This document shows positions 11,572 to 64,000 of a stretch of 64,000 nt of DNA, in pieces. The stretch's first letter is position 1, and each line of letters opens with the position of its first letter. Position numbers and translations under genes: made by a program. The notes under the pieces were generated by a model. It ran no database searches. It worked only from the letters and a program-made list of their open reading frames with translations, and was not told the origin of the DNA. This DNA comes from Perca fluviatilis (lineage: Eukaryota > Chordata > Actinopteri > Perciformes > Percidae). The DNA lies in assembly GCF_010015445.1 (NCBI RefSeq), contig NC_053129.1, positions 17,692,249 to 17,756,248 of the forward strand. Reading direction: 5' to 3'.

Positions 11572-11711
11572 TCAGTATGTGTTGTGTTCACACAAACACA
11601 CACACACAGTGCATGTCTATGTGGGACACACATACTGTTCTGTATCGTCATGCTTCCACTCAAGTGAGGAGTCTCTTAGGACGTTGAATGTGGGACAAAA
11701 TCACACTCTTG

Positions 11712-11715
<4 letters not shown>

Positions 11716-11762
<47 letters not shown>
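11716..11762. repeat. (TC)n microsatellite
   Basis: About 22 CT units. Confidence 0.95.
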
Positions 11763-11764
<2 letters not shown>

Positions 11765-12459
11765 TTTCCATCTCTTCCCTCAACTGCTCTCACAAACTTG
11801 ATCACCATCTCAGCGAGTAAGGCATATGCTCCATCATTTGCCTTGAGGGACAAAAGAGTGGGAAGGAATTCAGCGAGACATTGTAGCACTTCTCTTCAGA
11901 CTCTTGGAGAGAGAAGTGCTGTGTTTGTGTGTGTTAACAGCGTTCAGCTGCACAGCTTTCCTGTCTGTGACACAGAAGAAACTCTATACAAGTCTAAATC
12001 TGGACTTGATATTCAATGTACACAATTTTAAATGGAAAGAAGAAAACATCAGTCATGTTCTTTACATGATAAATAGCTGCAATTATGTCTGAAAGGGGTT
12101 GTATGTTAATGCTAGAAATCATTTTGTAAAGGCGTATGTCAAGCCTTTAAATTGTAAAGCCTTAATTTGAAATTGCCACATGAAGGTAATAGAAGCATGT
12201 GATACTAAAACCACTGTCTGCCTATCTGATGCCCGCGGGCTATTTTCTATCTCTCTGAGGAATAAAGGGATACATTGCAGTGATTACAGGAGGCCACACA
12301 CAAAAAAAGAAAGAAAAAAACATGCAGAAAATAATTTATATTCAGTGTTAACTTTCTTTTACTGTGTTATGTTTGTCTCTATCTGTCACCGGACACTAAT
12401 AAAGAGTCAGCAAAAAAAGTTGTAAGTGTAACTGGAGTGGCAGCTCCTCGGCAGGACAT

Positions 12460-13230
12460 TACAGGAATTTACGATGTGTTAAATGTTTCCTTTGTTCCTC
12501 CCTGTGGCAGCTCGCTCCGGCAATTAGGGAAGGCAGCGGCCTGCAATGAGATCATTATCCCTCCCTTTCTATCTCAAACATCATTTCCATGCAGAATTAT
12601 TTGATTGATTGATAGATTGATTTATTGATTGATTTATACTTCCAACAGTAAGTCATAATTGAATCAGCGTTATTTTAACGTGTTTATAAAAAATAACCCT
12701 TGCACTTGCATCTTCATCTAGCTGACAGAAACACGAAAGCAGCACGCATCGGACTCGTGCACCACCATCTTAATTGACCGAATAGATTAATTAAATATCG
12801 CTTTCGTCTTTCTTTTAAAATTGTGATCAAATCTGAAACCCAACTGTGGCACTTTGCCAAAGTCTAAAATTCTGTGCACTCCGCCCCTGAAATAAACCCC
12901 ATGCGCCATTCCATTTGGCAAACCAATTTGGGATGGAGGGTGGGGGCAGGAAAGGGAGAGGTATAGGTTAGCTGTAGTAATAATCATAAATCACCTCTGA
13001 AATGCTGCCATGTCACATGCCAGACTGCGCTACTAATGACCAAGCCCATCTTTCACCGGGTATTTTTATCTGAGTGCCCTGACACTCGACTTCTGGAAGC
13101 GTCCTCTCGTTTTACGTCGTCAGCACCTTGGCCCGGCCTGAGCACAAGTTCCTCACATATCTATAAATACCAGCCAGCTCTGTGACTTGGCAAAGGGACC
13201 CACAGTCCACGGCACTAAACATCTTGGGGC
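12460..13230. promoter_or_regulatory. Candidate conserved regulatory block upstream of eya4
   Basis: Repeat-poor, GC-richer stretches (about 12470-12610 and 12985-13200) contrast with the surrounding AT-rich DNA. The first has CAATTAGG and AATGAGATCATTA homeodomain-like words. The second includes TACTAATGA and a TATA-like CTATAAATACC at about 13162. They look like noncoding elements kept by selection, but no alignment was possible. An unannotated exon of another gene is the alternative. Confidence 0.25.
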
Positions 13231-13939
13231 TTAGCCCCCACCCCCCCCACCCCAGCATCACCCACTGGAGAACAGCTGGCTAAAAAAAATAGATCCATCT
13301 GCCACTGCCTTCAAAATTCCAAAGTGGTTTCAGTTCAATTAAACCTGTTGAAATTGACTTACTAAAAGTAGCAAACAGCGCATTGGTTCAGTTAAAGACC
13401 ACCTGTAGGATTCATTTCTAACACTGCAGGTGTAGTTAAAGCATCAACATAGATTAGTGCTTGTTGACTCATGTATATACCCAGCAGAATTGCACAAACA
13501 CCTGTACATGCTTACTTTGTGCAGAATGTTCTGCCAAGTTTTTTAAGCTTGCTGGCATGTGGCACTAGAGACTGCAGGTCAGTGACAGCTTCCTGCTATT
13601 TCGGGCTCTGTCACAGCTTGAGGTTTTAATTTATTCTGCCAGAATGTGTCAATCACAGAGTAGCAGTTTCAGGCCTGAGTCTGCTGCAGGAGGAAGAGGG
13701 AGAAGCCACAGCGGGTAGGGCCTTAAAGAGTCAAGCAGGACTAAAAACAAACCAATATTATGAAGGAAAGTATCTGCTTGAAATTTCCCCAATTTTTTCT
13801 TTTTGACCATGCCCACATAATGTATGTATCAAATATATTCAGTCAACAGAAGCATTTTCAGATCATTTTACATGTTTGCTGTCTGCATTCAACAGCAAGA
13901 ACCTTTTTTTCTGCACTATTGAGTCCTATGGCTAAGTTG
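13231..13939. other. Intergenic, no feature recognised
   Basis: Unique-looking sequence without coding potential or named repeat. Confidence 0.45.
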
Positions 13940-14300
13940 GGGCATTTACATCAAAGGTAGCGTGGCTAGTCCAAACAGCATTCCGGAATGGGAGAAAGAC
14001 GTGCTCTGGTTAATTGGCATTTCTTTAAACCAATCACAATCGTCTTGGGCGATGCTAAGCACCGGATGGAGCCACGGTGCCGCTGCAAAATAGCCTCGTG
14101 AAGGAACTTGTCTTGGTGGAACATGTGTACGTTCAAAGGTTTTAATCGTGCACCAGAAAACTCAGATTGGACAGATAGTCTAGCTAGCTGTCTGGATTTA
14201 CCCTGCAGAGATCTGAGGAGCAGTTAACCATAGTCCTCTTAAATGGACTGCAGTTTAAAATTACAACACAAAGTAAGCACATGAAAGGGGGCTGAAAGCA
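13940..14300. repeat. Teleost interspersed repeat
   Basis: Words such as GTGCTCTGGTTAATTGGCAT, AGCTAGCTGTCTGGATTTAC and AGATCTGAGGAGCAGTTAAC match, from memory, a dispersed repeat abundant in percomorph genomes. No terminal repeats or target duplication were identified, so the class is unassigned. Confidence 0.4.
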
Positions 14301-17270
14301 GCACCTAACCAGAGCCGCAGCTTCACTCCACTGTCAGTGGATAGACAGGATGCTTTCAGGCACAGTACTGTGTGTGTATGCTATGTTCTTGCATGAGGCC
14401 CAATGAGACATGAAGGTTGCAGATATCTGCAGCCCTACCAACCAACCAACAGAGGGGTTTAGGCCCTTTACTCCAAACTGGACACAGACACGGACAGTGG
14501 ACACGGTTCTGCTTATACTACATTGCGTTTCTCCAGAGACAATAGATGGATGTGTTTTCAGATGTGCAGTCTGTGCGTACAGTCCGTCATGCCGACCCTC
14601 AAGGCCACGCCATACATTACATTTAAATTTATTCAAATGAGACTGAATGTAGAATGTTGCAATTGTCAGTGGGCGAAAACCCTAGCTCAGTGTGATGAGT
14701 GTGAGCTGAGTGTTAACAATGTGTTCCCAGTCTTGGTTTGGACATGGAGTTAGTCAAAGCATGTGTTGCTCGAAGATGGACTTCATATTACCTTAGCTTT
14801 ATGTAACAAATCCAGATGAGCATCTAGGGCCAGTTGACCTGACTGGTTTGATGAAGACCGTCTCAGCGTAAATGAATACAGTGATTATTATTCTCTCTCT
14901 CTTAGCGTCAGGCTACTGTTCGCTATGCCAGTGCCTGTCCACAGGCCATGCCAGGGGTTTGAATCTGACCCTCCCAATGCAGTGCCAAAAAACACACACG
15001 CAGACACATCAGTCATCATGTGATGTCATGCCTACTACACATGGCATCATATGACTTTGCAGTGCTTATGTAAGAAATGACTAAAAAGCTCAGTGTCACC
15101 TCGCAGGATTACAAACCAGGACTCAATGAACTGCTGTTTCCTCCATAATTTCACTCCTCTCAGGGTCCAAAGGCAGCTGAGCAATGCAAAGTGATTCTAT
15201 GTTTTGGAAGGCACAGACAACTGATGCTGTCCTGCCGTAAGGGGCATCAGATCAGAAAACTCTTGTATGTGTCGGTCTAGAGGGCATAGAACAAACAACG
15301 TAATTTTTTTTGTTTAATTTGGAGAGCTTGTTGCTTAATGCCATGGTGGGTGCCAGATCCTCACCCAGCCTCGGCTCTCTGAATTGTCTTGCTCCAATAA
15401 GTGATGACATAGTGACAAGAGATACACCCAAGGTTGAGTCCAGCCACTAATGTGTGTGTGTGTGTGTGACATCACTGATACATGTTTTCCTGCAGCCTGC
15501 AGTCGGAATAATCTCCAGCACCCAATTAAACAGTCGAGAGAAAAAAGAAATGAATGCTTAGAGAAATAAAAGAATGAAAGGAGTGAGGGTAAACACTGAG
15601 GTAAGAAAATGAATATCCCAGCCTCCTTTTCTCTCTGATCCCTCTTTTTCATTTTTGCTTTGCCACTACATCAGAGGCTTTTTCTTTCTCTCTGGGTCTG
15701 CCAGCTGATGTGGCAGCCAATGCCACAAAGAACTTTTTTTTTCTTTCAGTGATTGTGTGTGTTATGCCAGGGAAACTTTGCTCTTTTCATTCTACCAAGC
15801 AGCCTTTTGAATCGTATAAACAAATTGCATTTGTGTGCATGAGAAGGACAGAGCAGGGGAAAAAAATGTAAGATGCATTTGCCTGTGCGTGTTTGTGTGT
15901 GTGGATGTCAGCAGGATCTCGAAACCAACAATCAGGGATCAGTCAGTGAGGCTGCTGACATCATCATCCCAAATACATGACAGCATGGTAAAAGAGCGCT
16001 GATCCGAGGCCAGCGGCATCCAACAGTCACAGAATCCATAAGCCATAACAAACATGCAATTTTTCAAATAAACTATACTCCTTGGCCAAATCTGTCATCT
16101 TTCTGGGGCCACCATGGAACAGCGCTGTCTGACTTTACTCTCACAAGATTTATTTGAGCCATGTTAATTATTTTGTTTTGTTCACCCAGCATGTTTTCTG
16201 GCTTTTAGTGCCACAATTGTTCTCCATTTTTCTGTCTATAACTTATACGGATTAACCAGCACCATGTTTTCCTCTGCATGTCTGTTTGAGCCCATAGTGT
16301 TGCTATATCATGTCTGCTATGATATGTGTATTACTGTAAATTTTAGTATTAGCACTATTTTCAAATGACTGTTTTATGTTTTAAGTGCATTAAGTCGTCA
16401 TTTGAACTCAGAGGCTGTGTATGTCTGCATTCTCCACAGTAGGTCAGTACAGTAGAAATGTAATGTGTGTGTCCCCTGTGTTGAAGTTCACCCAAATTAC
16501 AAAGTCTGATTGTTAAATGTGATCAGCTGTTGTTTGTCTGTCTGTTATTTATTAGGCATCCACCTTTCCTGGTAACCTTGAATTTTTACAGGTTTACATG
16601 AAATAAACTAGTAAAAAGAACAAGCATTTCTGTCAAAGTATTAGCTTTGTTGTCTTCAGTCTTGTCTCAAACCTAATGTGTTATAAATGATTTTGTTTAA
16701 GTTTTTTTCTATATTCATCCCGTTTATTCTTAAATAACAGTTAACCTATAAATCTTGCCCTGTGACTATTATTACAATATTTACTATTATAAAAAAAAAC
16801 AGCAATAGATAATAATAGATCATTTGACAGTTTTATGCCAAACAAAAATGTATTGGATGGAAGTAAATGCATACACAGCAGGGTTGCACCACTAGAATTA
16901 TAGGGTATTCCTGGCATTTTGGAGAAAGCTTTGAATTAACATGAAGACAATTTGGGAAATAAAGTGGGCATATAAATAAAATAGAAAATGTGCGGGAAAA
17001 GATTGAATGACTATGGGGGTGGGGGACGAGGCACTTGATGACCTCAGTATTCCTAAAAATCCTGTCTACGTCTAATGATTGACAGATTTTGTAATGTTTT
17101 TAGTCAACTGACCTGTTAATGTTCAAAAGCATAGGCATTTTCCAGAAGCATTAAAAGGAAGAAAAAAAACTTGCTTGATTGAAATGCTCTTATTATTTTC
17201 TTGAAATGACTGAAAAAAAGACAGCATTTAAAAAACGTTATATTGATAAAAGTAGGCTACATAAATAAGC
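14301..17270. other. Intergenic DNA upstream of eya4
   Basis: No convincing coding exon. The stretch at about 15940-16330 is repeat-free, of mixed composition and includes GCCATGTTAATTATTTTG, so it could be a conserved noncoding element. Short GT runs occur at 15452 and 15890. Confidence 0.4.
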
Positions 17271-17287
17271 AGATAGATGCAGTAGAT

Positions 17288-17291
<4 letters not shown>

Positions 17292-17381
<90 letters not shown>
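17292..17381. repeat. (GATA)n microsatellite
   Basis: About 22 perfect GATA units, 140 bp upstream of the probable eya4 promoter. Confidence 0.97.
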
Positions 17382-17514
17382 GCTTGTCAGTGGGTACATG
17401 TTGTTTTTGCTCTGTAGGGATAAATAAAACTGTGAGCACGTCATTTGGGCCAAACTATTAATAAGAATGTCATTTTGGTACCCCCTCCCCCTGAACCCCA
17501 TAAGTCCTTTGGAC

Positions 17515-17600
17515 TCTTGCCCAATAGGTGGACGCATGCGCAGCGGCATGGTTTTCAATAATGAAGTTGAGTCTAATGTCTCTGTACAGCCTGGTGCTCA
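17515..17600 (+). promoter_or_regulatory. eya4: Probable eya4 promoter (CCAAT plus NRF1-like site)
   Basis: A CCAAT box at 17521-17525 is followed within 10 bp by GACGCATGCGCAGCG (17531-17545), close to the NRF1 palindrome GCGCATGCGC. CpG frequency rises from here to about 17900. There is no TATA box. This position is just upstream of a likely noncoding exon with a good donor, so I infer the eya4 start site to lie at about 17560-17620. Confidence 0.45.
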
Positions 17601-17915
17601 AACTTGGACTCGGACTGAAAATAATGGTGTTTCCCGCAGAGGTGAGCCGTCCGGTCACCGAACCCGAGATCCGGGACTCCGGTTTGAGTTTGTAAAGTTG
17701 TTAAATCGAGTCTAATTAACTTATCGGGCTTGTTTTTGGACTCTTGCGGGTAATGGCCAGCAGTGGCTGAAGTGTTTTGATCCAGTCAGTGACAGCCTGC
17801 AAACAGCAGGGAGAGCTGTGCGGCGACCACACTGCATTAGATTATGAGCAGATCTCAGAAGTGAAGGAAATCTGGGAGCTGGTTTCTTGCTGGGACGAAA
17901 GTAATTTAAACACAG
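17600..17915 (+). other. eya4: Probable noncoding first exon of eya4 (5' UTR)
   Basis: The exon 3' end is a consensus donor, AAACACAG followed by GTATGT at 17916. The sequence before it is CpG-containing and repeat-free, with short uORFs but no long coding frame. The ATG exon at 21632 begins with a splice acceptor 28 bp before the start codon, so an upstream noncoding exon must exist, and this is the best candidate. The 5' limit is a guess. Other upstream exons are possible. Confidence 0.4.
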
Positions 17916-20616
17916 GTATGTTGACTTTGTTTGTTTCTTAACAGACAGTCACAGTTCTGTGGTTTTACTCTGACAGACATCAGGTCAGTGACAGTTTAGG
18001 TTGCTGCGGTCCGAGGACGATAACTCGATAACTGTCATATTGACTGATTCTGTCTGATTCATTTAGCCTAATGATATCTTAAATAATAGACGACGCATTA
18101 AGGCATGATTCCTGTTCAAATAATGCTTTTGTTGATTTTTTTTTTTTTAAATGATTCATCAACACTCATTTTCAGAATTGACAATAATGACAATATCATC
18201 AATTTATTTGCGTAATCAGTTTTAGACAATTGCGCAGCCATTGATACGTGTGTCAAAGATAGGCAATTTAAGTTGGTGTCCATTTTTCAGTTTGGGATGG
18301 GGTCCAAACTTTATCCCATCCCCGGGACTTCGGCACGTTAAATCTCTTTAAATGTATCTCATCCACCTATTGATTTACAGGGTAAGACTTTACTTTTTTT
18401 TTTTTACATATTTATACAAACTTTATTTAACAGTAAATAACTTGAATTTAATTAATTGAAGCCCCATCCCTGTAAAACTGGCGTTACATGAAGTTTTTCT
18501 TTTATGATTTGATTAAAAAAAAAGAAGAAGAAAAAAGAGCTTTAATCTGATGGTTATTTGCCATATAATGATCTCTGACTGCAGGTCAATGTCGTTTCTA
18601 CTTCTTTTTTATCCTGATTTTATCACACATGGAGGAATTTAGTGTCTCCTCGGTGCTCTGCAGCATCCCTCCGTGTGTCCACCACTTTTCTCCCCATCTC
18701 TCCTCTCATCCCACGTGGAGTTTGTGTTTATATTTGATATGTAGGAAATGGGAATCTTATACCACGGCCGGGCTCTCAGGGCTTGAATGGCCCCTGGCCA
18801 TTGGCCTGCCCCTAACAACATGACAAGTTCCGCGCCGACTCAAAATCTGATAGGTCTACTTCGCCGTAATCCATACAGATTAGATTTCACATTAAGGACT
18901 CATGCTTAACCAATGCGCATTAATGCGCAAGAGATGGATGGACGGGATTTGGTTTGTGGAGATTTGGGAAATAATAAAGTCCTGTAGCCTACACATAGAG
19001 GCTGAGAACAAATCATTTTTCTGGCCTTTTATAAAAAAAAATTAAATAGCCTAACAGTTTGGGTATTAAGAATAAAGCCCCGGAAACTGCCCTTTATTTT
19101 GAAATAGCCGGTTTTGTTTTATGTTAAGGAAAATACAACGTAATATTGTTTTCTATATAAAATATATCAAAATGTTTGTAAAAATTACAATCATGAATTT
19201 TTGGGTCCCAGTAAATGTCTGTCCTTTAAATGTTATATTTCATATGCATTTCTTTTTGTCATTCTTTAATTTTATTTTAATTTTGCAGTGTAATTATAGT
19301 TGTATTATATGTCGTTTAATAAATTCGATGTAAGACTATTGAAAAACACTTCCATAGCATTTTAACCTGAAGCTTAAAGGGGTGCAACACTTAAACAATT
19401 TAATCGTAATTAAATTAAGTATTGTGTGCCACTAAGAAGGAAAACAGCTTCACACCCTTAAAAGGCAATTACCCTCATTGTTTATTTGACTTTGTCTTAA
19501 AAATATAAGGCTTTTTTTTTATTCTACGTTTGGTAAAAATATACGATCCACTCAAAACACAATTATTATGATACCTGCACAATTATTCACACTAATAAAT
19601 GATGTGTGTGTCTCCAGTATACTGCTGCTGAAAATAGTGAGTGTGGCCTATTTAAACTCAGAGATACAGATGTAAGAGAGAAGAAGCGTGTCTGCATCTT
19701 TGGTCTGAATAATACATTCAATTCAGTAACTGGCTTTTAATTATTTATTTTTAAGTAGCCTATCGCCAAAAAATCAATTTGTGGGTAAAACGATTGCTTA
19801 GTCAATAAAGTTGGAGTCAAATTGATATATGTGACTTTTCACTACAACCTCTCCAGCCAGAGGGGTCTGCGGTTTGTTCAACATTCTCTTCTCTTCAGCT
19901 TTTGTAGCGTGAAATTACCGCAGTGTAGCTGTGTAGTCCACTTTCTAATCCTCCGCTGTCCCATATGTGTTTCCTATGTCGCTGTCAATAGCCATAGTGA
20001 GAAATCTAATTCTCTCTTCGGGACGCTGGAGGAAATGGCAGGCATTGTTGATTCCCTGTGCAGTGTCAGGTAACTAGCCTACTGGTTTTAGGGCCTTTTG
20101 AGGCAGACATGTAGTGGGCTATAACACGTAAGAGGTGGGCAAACCAAGCAGTTAACAACATTTAACAATATTTTAAAGCATCAATTTATACATAAAGACC
20201 TATTCTAAACTACCATACACACTATGAGTGTCAAATATGTTATGCATTTATCATTTTATTGACCAAAAAGTTCACTACTCACTACTAATGATTGATGATC
20301 TTGACTTTATGTGGGTTTACTGTCCACTACGTCCTCACTTAAGAATAAATCATGAAGGGGAGAGTGAAAAGCAAACAGATAGAAGCCTGATTCTGTCCTC
20401 CACAAAGGTGAGAGGGGGAGAGAGAGGGAGAGAGGGTGGGGGAGAGAGAGGGAGGCTGGGGCACAAATCAATTCACCTGAGAGACGCATTATTGTCTTCG
20501 GTTTCAGGCGAGGAGGAGCTGAACGCTATGAAAAATTAAAAGGATTCCAGTTAGTTTAAAGGATCGAGCCAGAAATGTCCACAGCGCACGAGCACACACG
20601 CACGCGCACACATGCG

Positions 20617-20667
<51 letters not shown>

Positions 20668-21631
20668 GACATTTGCATCTTGCCCTTGACACTAGTGCAG
20701 GTGTATAAAAATATGTATTTACTTAAGCTGAAGTGAAATAGAGCACATGCACAAAACCCTTTTCAGGTGGAAAACGAGCTGGAAATGGTTCAGTGGCACA
20801 CCTTGACACGCTTGCTGGGAACCACAGATCTAATGAGGGAAGTACTTTTGTATTTGCATGCGAGTGCGTGTTTTCACAGCCTACTCTTTTGTTCAACTGT
20901 CAAACTTTTGCACAATATGGCAGAAAGGAGCCATTTTGGGCCGTTCTGTTGGGATGATGGCATTGTTTTCCATTCTTTCAGCTTGCCTTTTGTTGCTGCG
21001 TGACAATGGCAAGAGAAAAAAGACAAGGGCAGAATGTCATTTCTGATCGCAACATCTAATCTCACTTAAGTTGTAGACAATCACCTCGGCCTCTCCGTCG
21101 CTCCGGACTCCTGCGCCAACCTGTCTCCTGTCTAGTATTAATAGGGTCACTCACTGTCTTCGCGTGCTAGCCAGCCACTGTGACTGTGGTCCAGAGCCAG
21201 CCAAGCAGCCGTATCATTTACACTTCTCCATTTTCATTGTTGATATTTACTTCTGCAATTATCTCTCCACTTCACCCTCGGCTGAAGATGATATGCTGAA
21301 GTTACCGCTGCTGCTTCCCTCCTTCAGTCTACTGTTGCTCACACATAAACACACTGGCGGAAGGTCTAACCGACAGATGCACAAATACGTGAAAAAAAAG
21401 AAAGAAATTAATCCAGTATGGTGCGTAGTTTCATCCACAATGTGAGTGTAAGTGATTACATTTGACAATCAAACCCCCTAAGCAAGTGTTCAAGCAACAT
21501 CCCCAGAAAAAAACAAAGTTAGGATACAGGTGATGATTAAACTGTGCACAGGTAAATAGAAAAATGTGACTTTTTTCATTTTATACATACACTGAACCAT
21601 ATTTTTATTTTCAAATTGTTTTTCCCTCAAG
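17916..21631 (+). other. eya4: eya4 intron 1 (inferred)
   Basis: AT-rich with an (AC)n at 20621-20666. It includes CpG-bearing patches at about 18640-18960 and 19850-20080 that could be regulatory. Ends in acceptor TTTTTCCCTCAAG. No coding frame that I trust. Confidence 0.4.
20618..20666. repeat. (AC)n microsatellite
   Basis: About 22 AC units, preceded by a CpG-rich ACGC/ATGCGC stretch. Confidence 0.95.
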
Positions 21632-21659
21632 TGTGTGACGGATAACAACCCAAGAAGCC

Positions 21660-64000
<42,341 letters not shown>

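Larger units (their letters stand above)
11187..12459. other. Intergenic with CA and TC microsatellites
   Basis: C10-(CA)n at 11528-11571 and (TC)n at 11716-11762. The 150-codon open frame around 11579-12031 is built on the TC repeat and is not protein-like. No other feature recognised. Confidence 0.5.

Noticed and set aside
17238..17558. Open frame with Leu-Ser-Ile-Tyr repeats
   Set aside because: Translation of the (GATA)n tract; no start context, no splice support.
20010..20076. Possible alternative eya4 5' exon ending in CAGTGTCAG then GTAACT
   Set aside because: Only a donor-like word; no matching acceptor or promoter evidence.

Overview
The window is vertebrate nuclear DNA, almost certainly from a spiny-rayed (percomorph-type) teleost fish. 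It holds split genes with GT-AG introns, a fish-type RING/B-box/B30.2 TRIM gene, L2- and Rex-like LINE tails, hAT and TTAA-type MITEs, and a very high density of long (CA)n/(GT)n, (GA)n, (CTC)n and (GATA)n microsatellites. There is no operon structure, CRISPR array or prokaryotic feature.

Layout. (1) 1-450: a candidate small two-exon minus-strand gene (98 aa, unidentified) behind a CCAAT/ETS/YY1-type promoter. (2) 0.7-6.3 kb: LINE remnants and microsatellites. (3) 6.3-8.95 kb: a complete six-coding-exon TRIM E3 ligase gene on the minus strand (459 aa), with an interferon-response-like element just upstream of its ATG. (4) 9-17.5 kb: intergenic DNA with MITE remnants and GC-richer blocks that may be regulatory. 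(5) 17.5-64 kb: the eya4 gene on the plus strand. A probable noncoding first exon ends at 17915. The ATG exon is at 21632-21692, and 18 coding positions (19 exons counting the alternative pair) run to 63671. The final exon, encoding about 26 C-terminal residues, lies past the right edge. The joined coding sequence is in frame throughout and gives 616 aa up to the edge.

EYA4 is a transcriptional co-activator and haloacid-dehalogenase-type phosphatase that works with SIX and DACH proteins, notably in ear, muscle and heart. The N-terminal Tyr/Ser/Pro/Gln-rich transactivation part is spread over small exons at 21.6-55.5 kb. The catalytic EYA domain starts at 55700 with the WDLDET motif. The last in-window coding position is a pair of mutually exclusive exons (63390-63490 and 63571-63671), equal in length and phase and separated by only 80 bp. 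Each supplies its own version of the metal-binding GDG motif.

The long introns are the accessory landscape. They contain a 1.58 kb direct tandem duplication (possibly an assembly artefact), a 1.48 kb hAT transposon with an 8-bp target duplication and a BED-finger remnant, two TTAA-flanked MITEs, and several copies of a palindromic-arm repeat, three of which carry nested insertions. They also contain candidate regulatory sites: a perfect RFX X-box, a DR4/DR5 nuclear-receptor cluster and a PBX-MEIS site. Intron 3 has (GU)n near its 5' splice site and (AC)n near its 3' splice site, so its ends could pair in the pre-mRNA. I found no wholly new gene system. The most informative items are splicing-related architecture and regulatory candidates in eya4.
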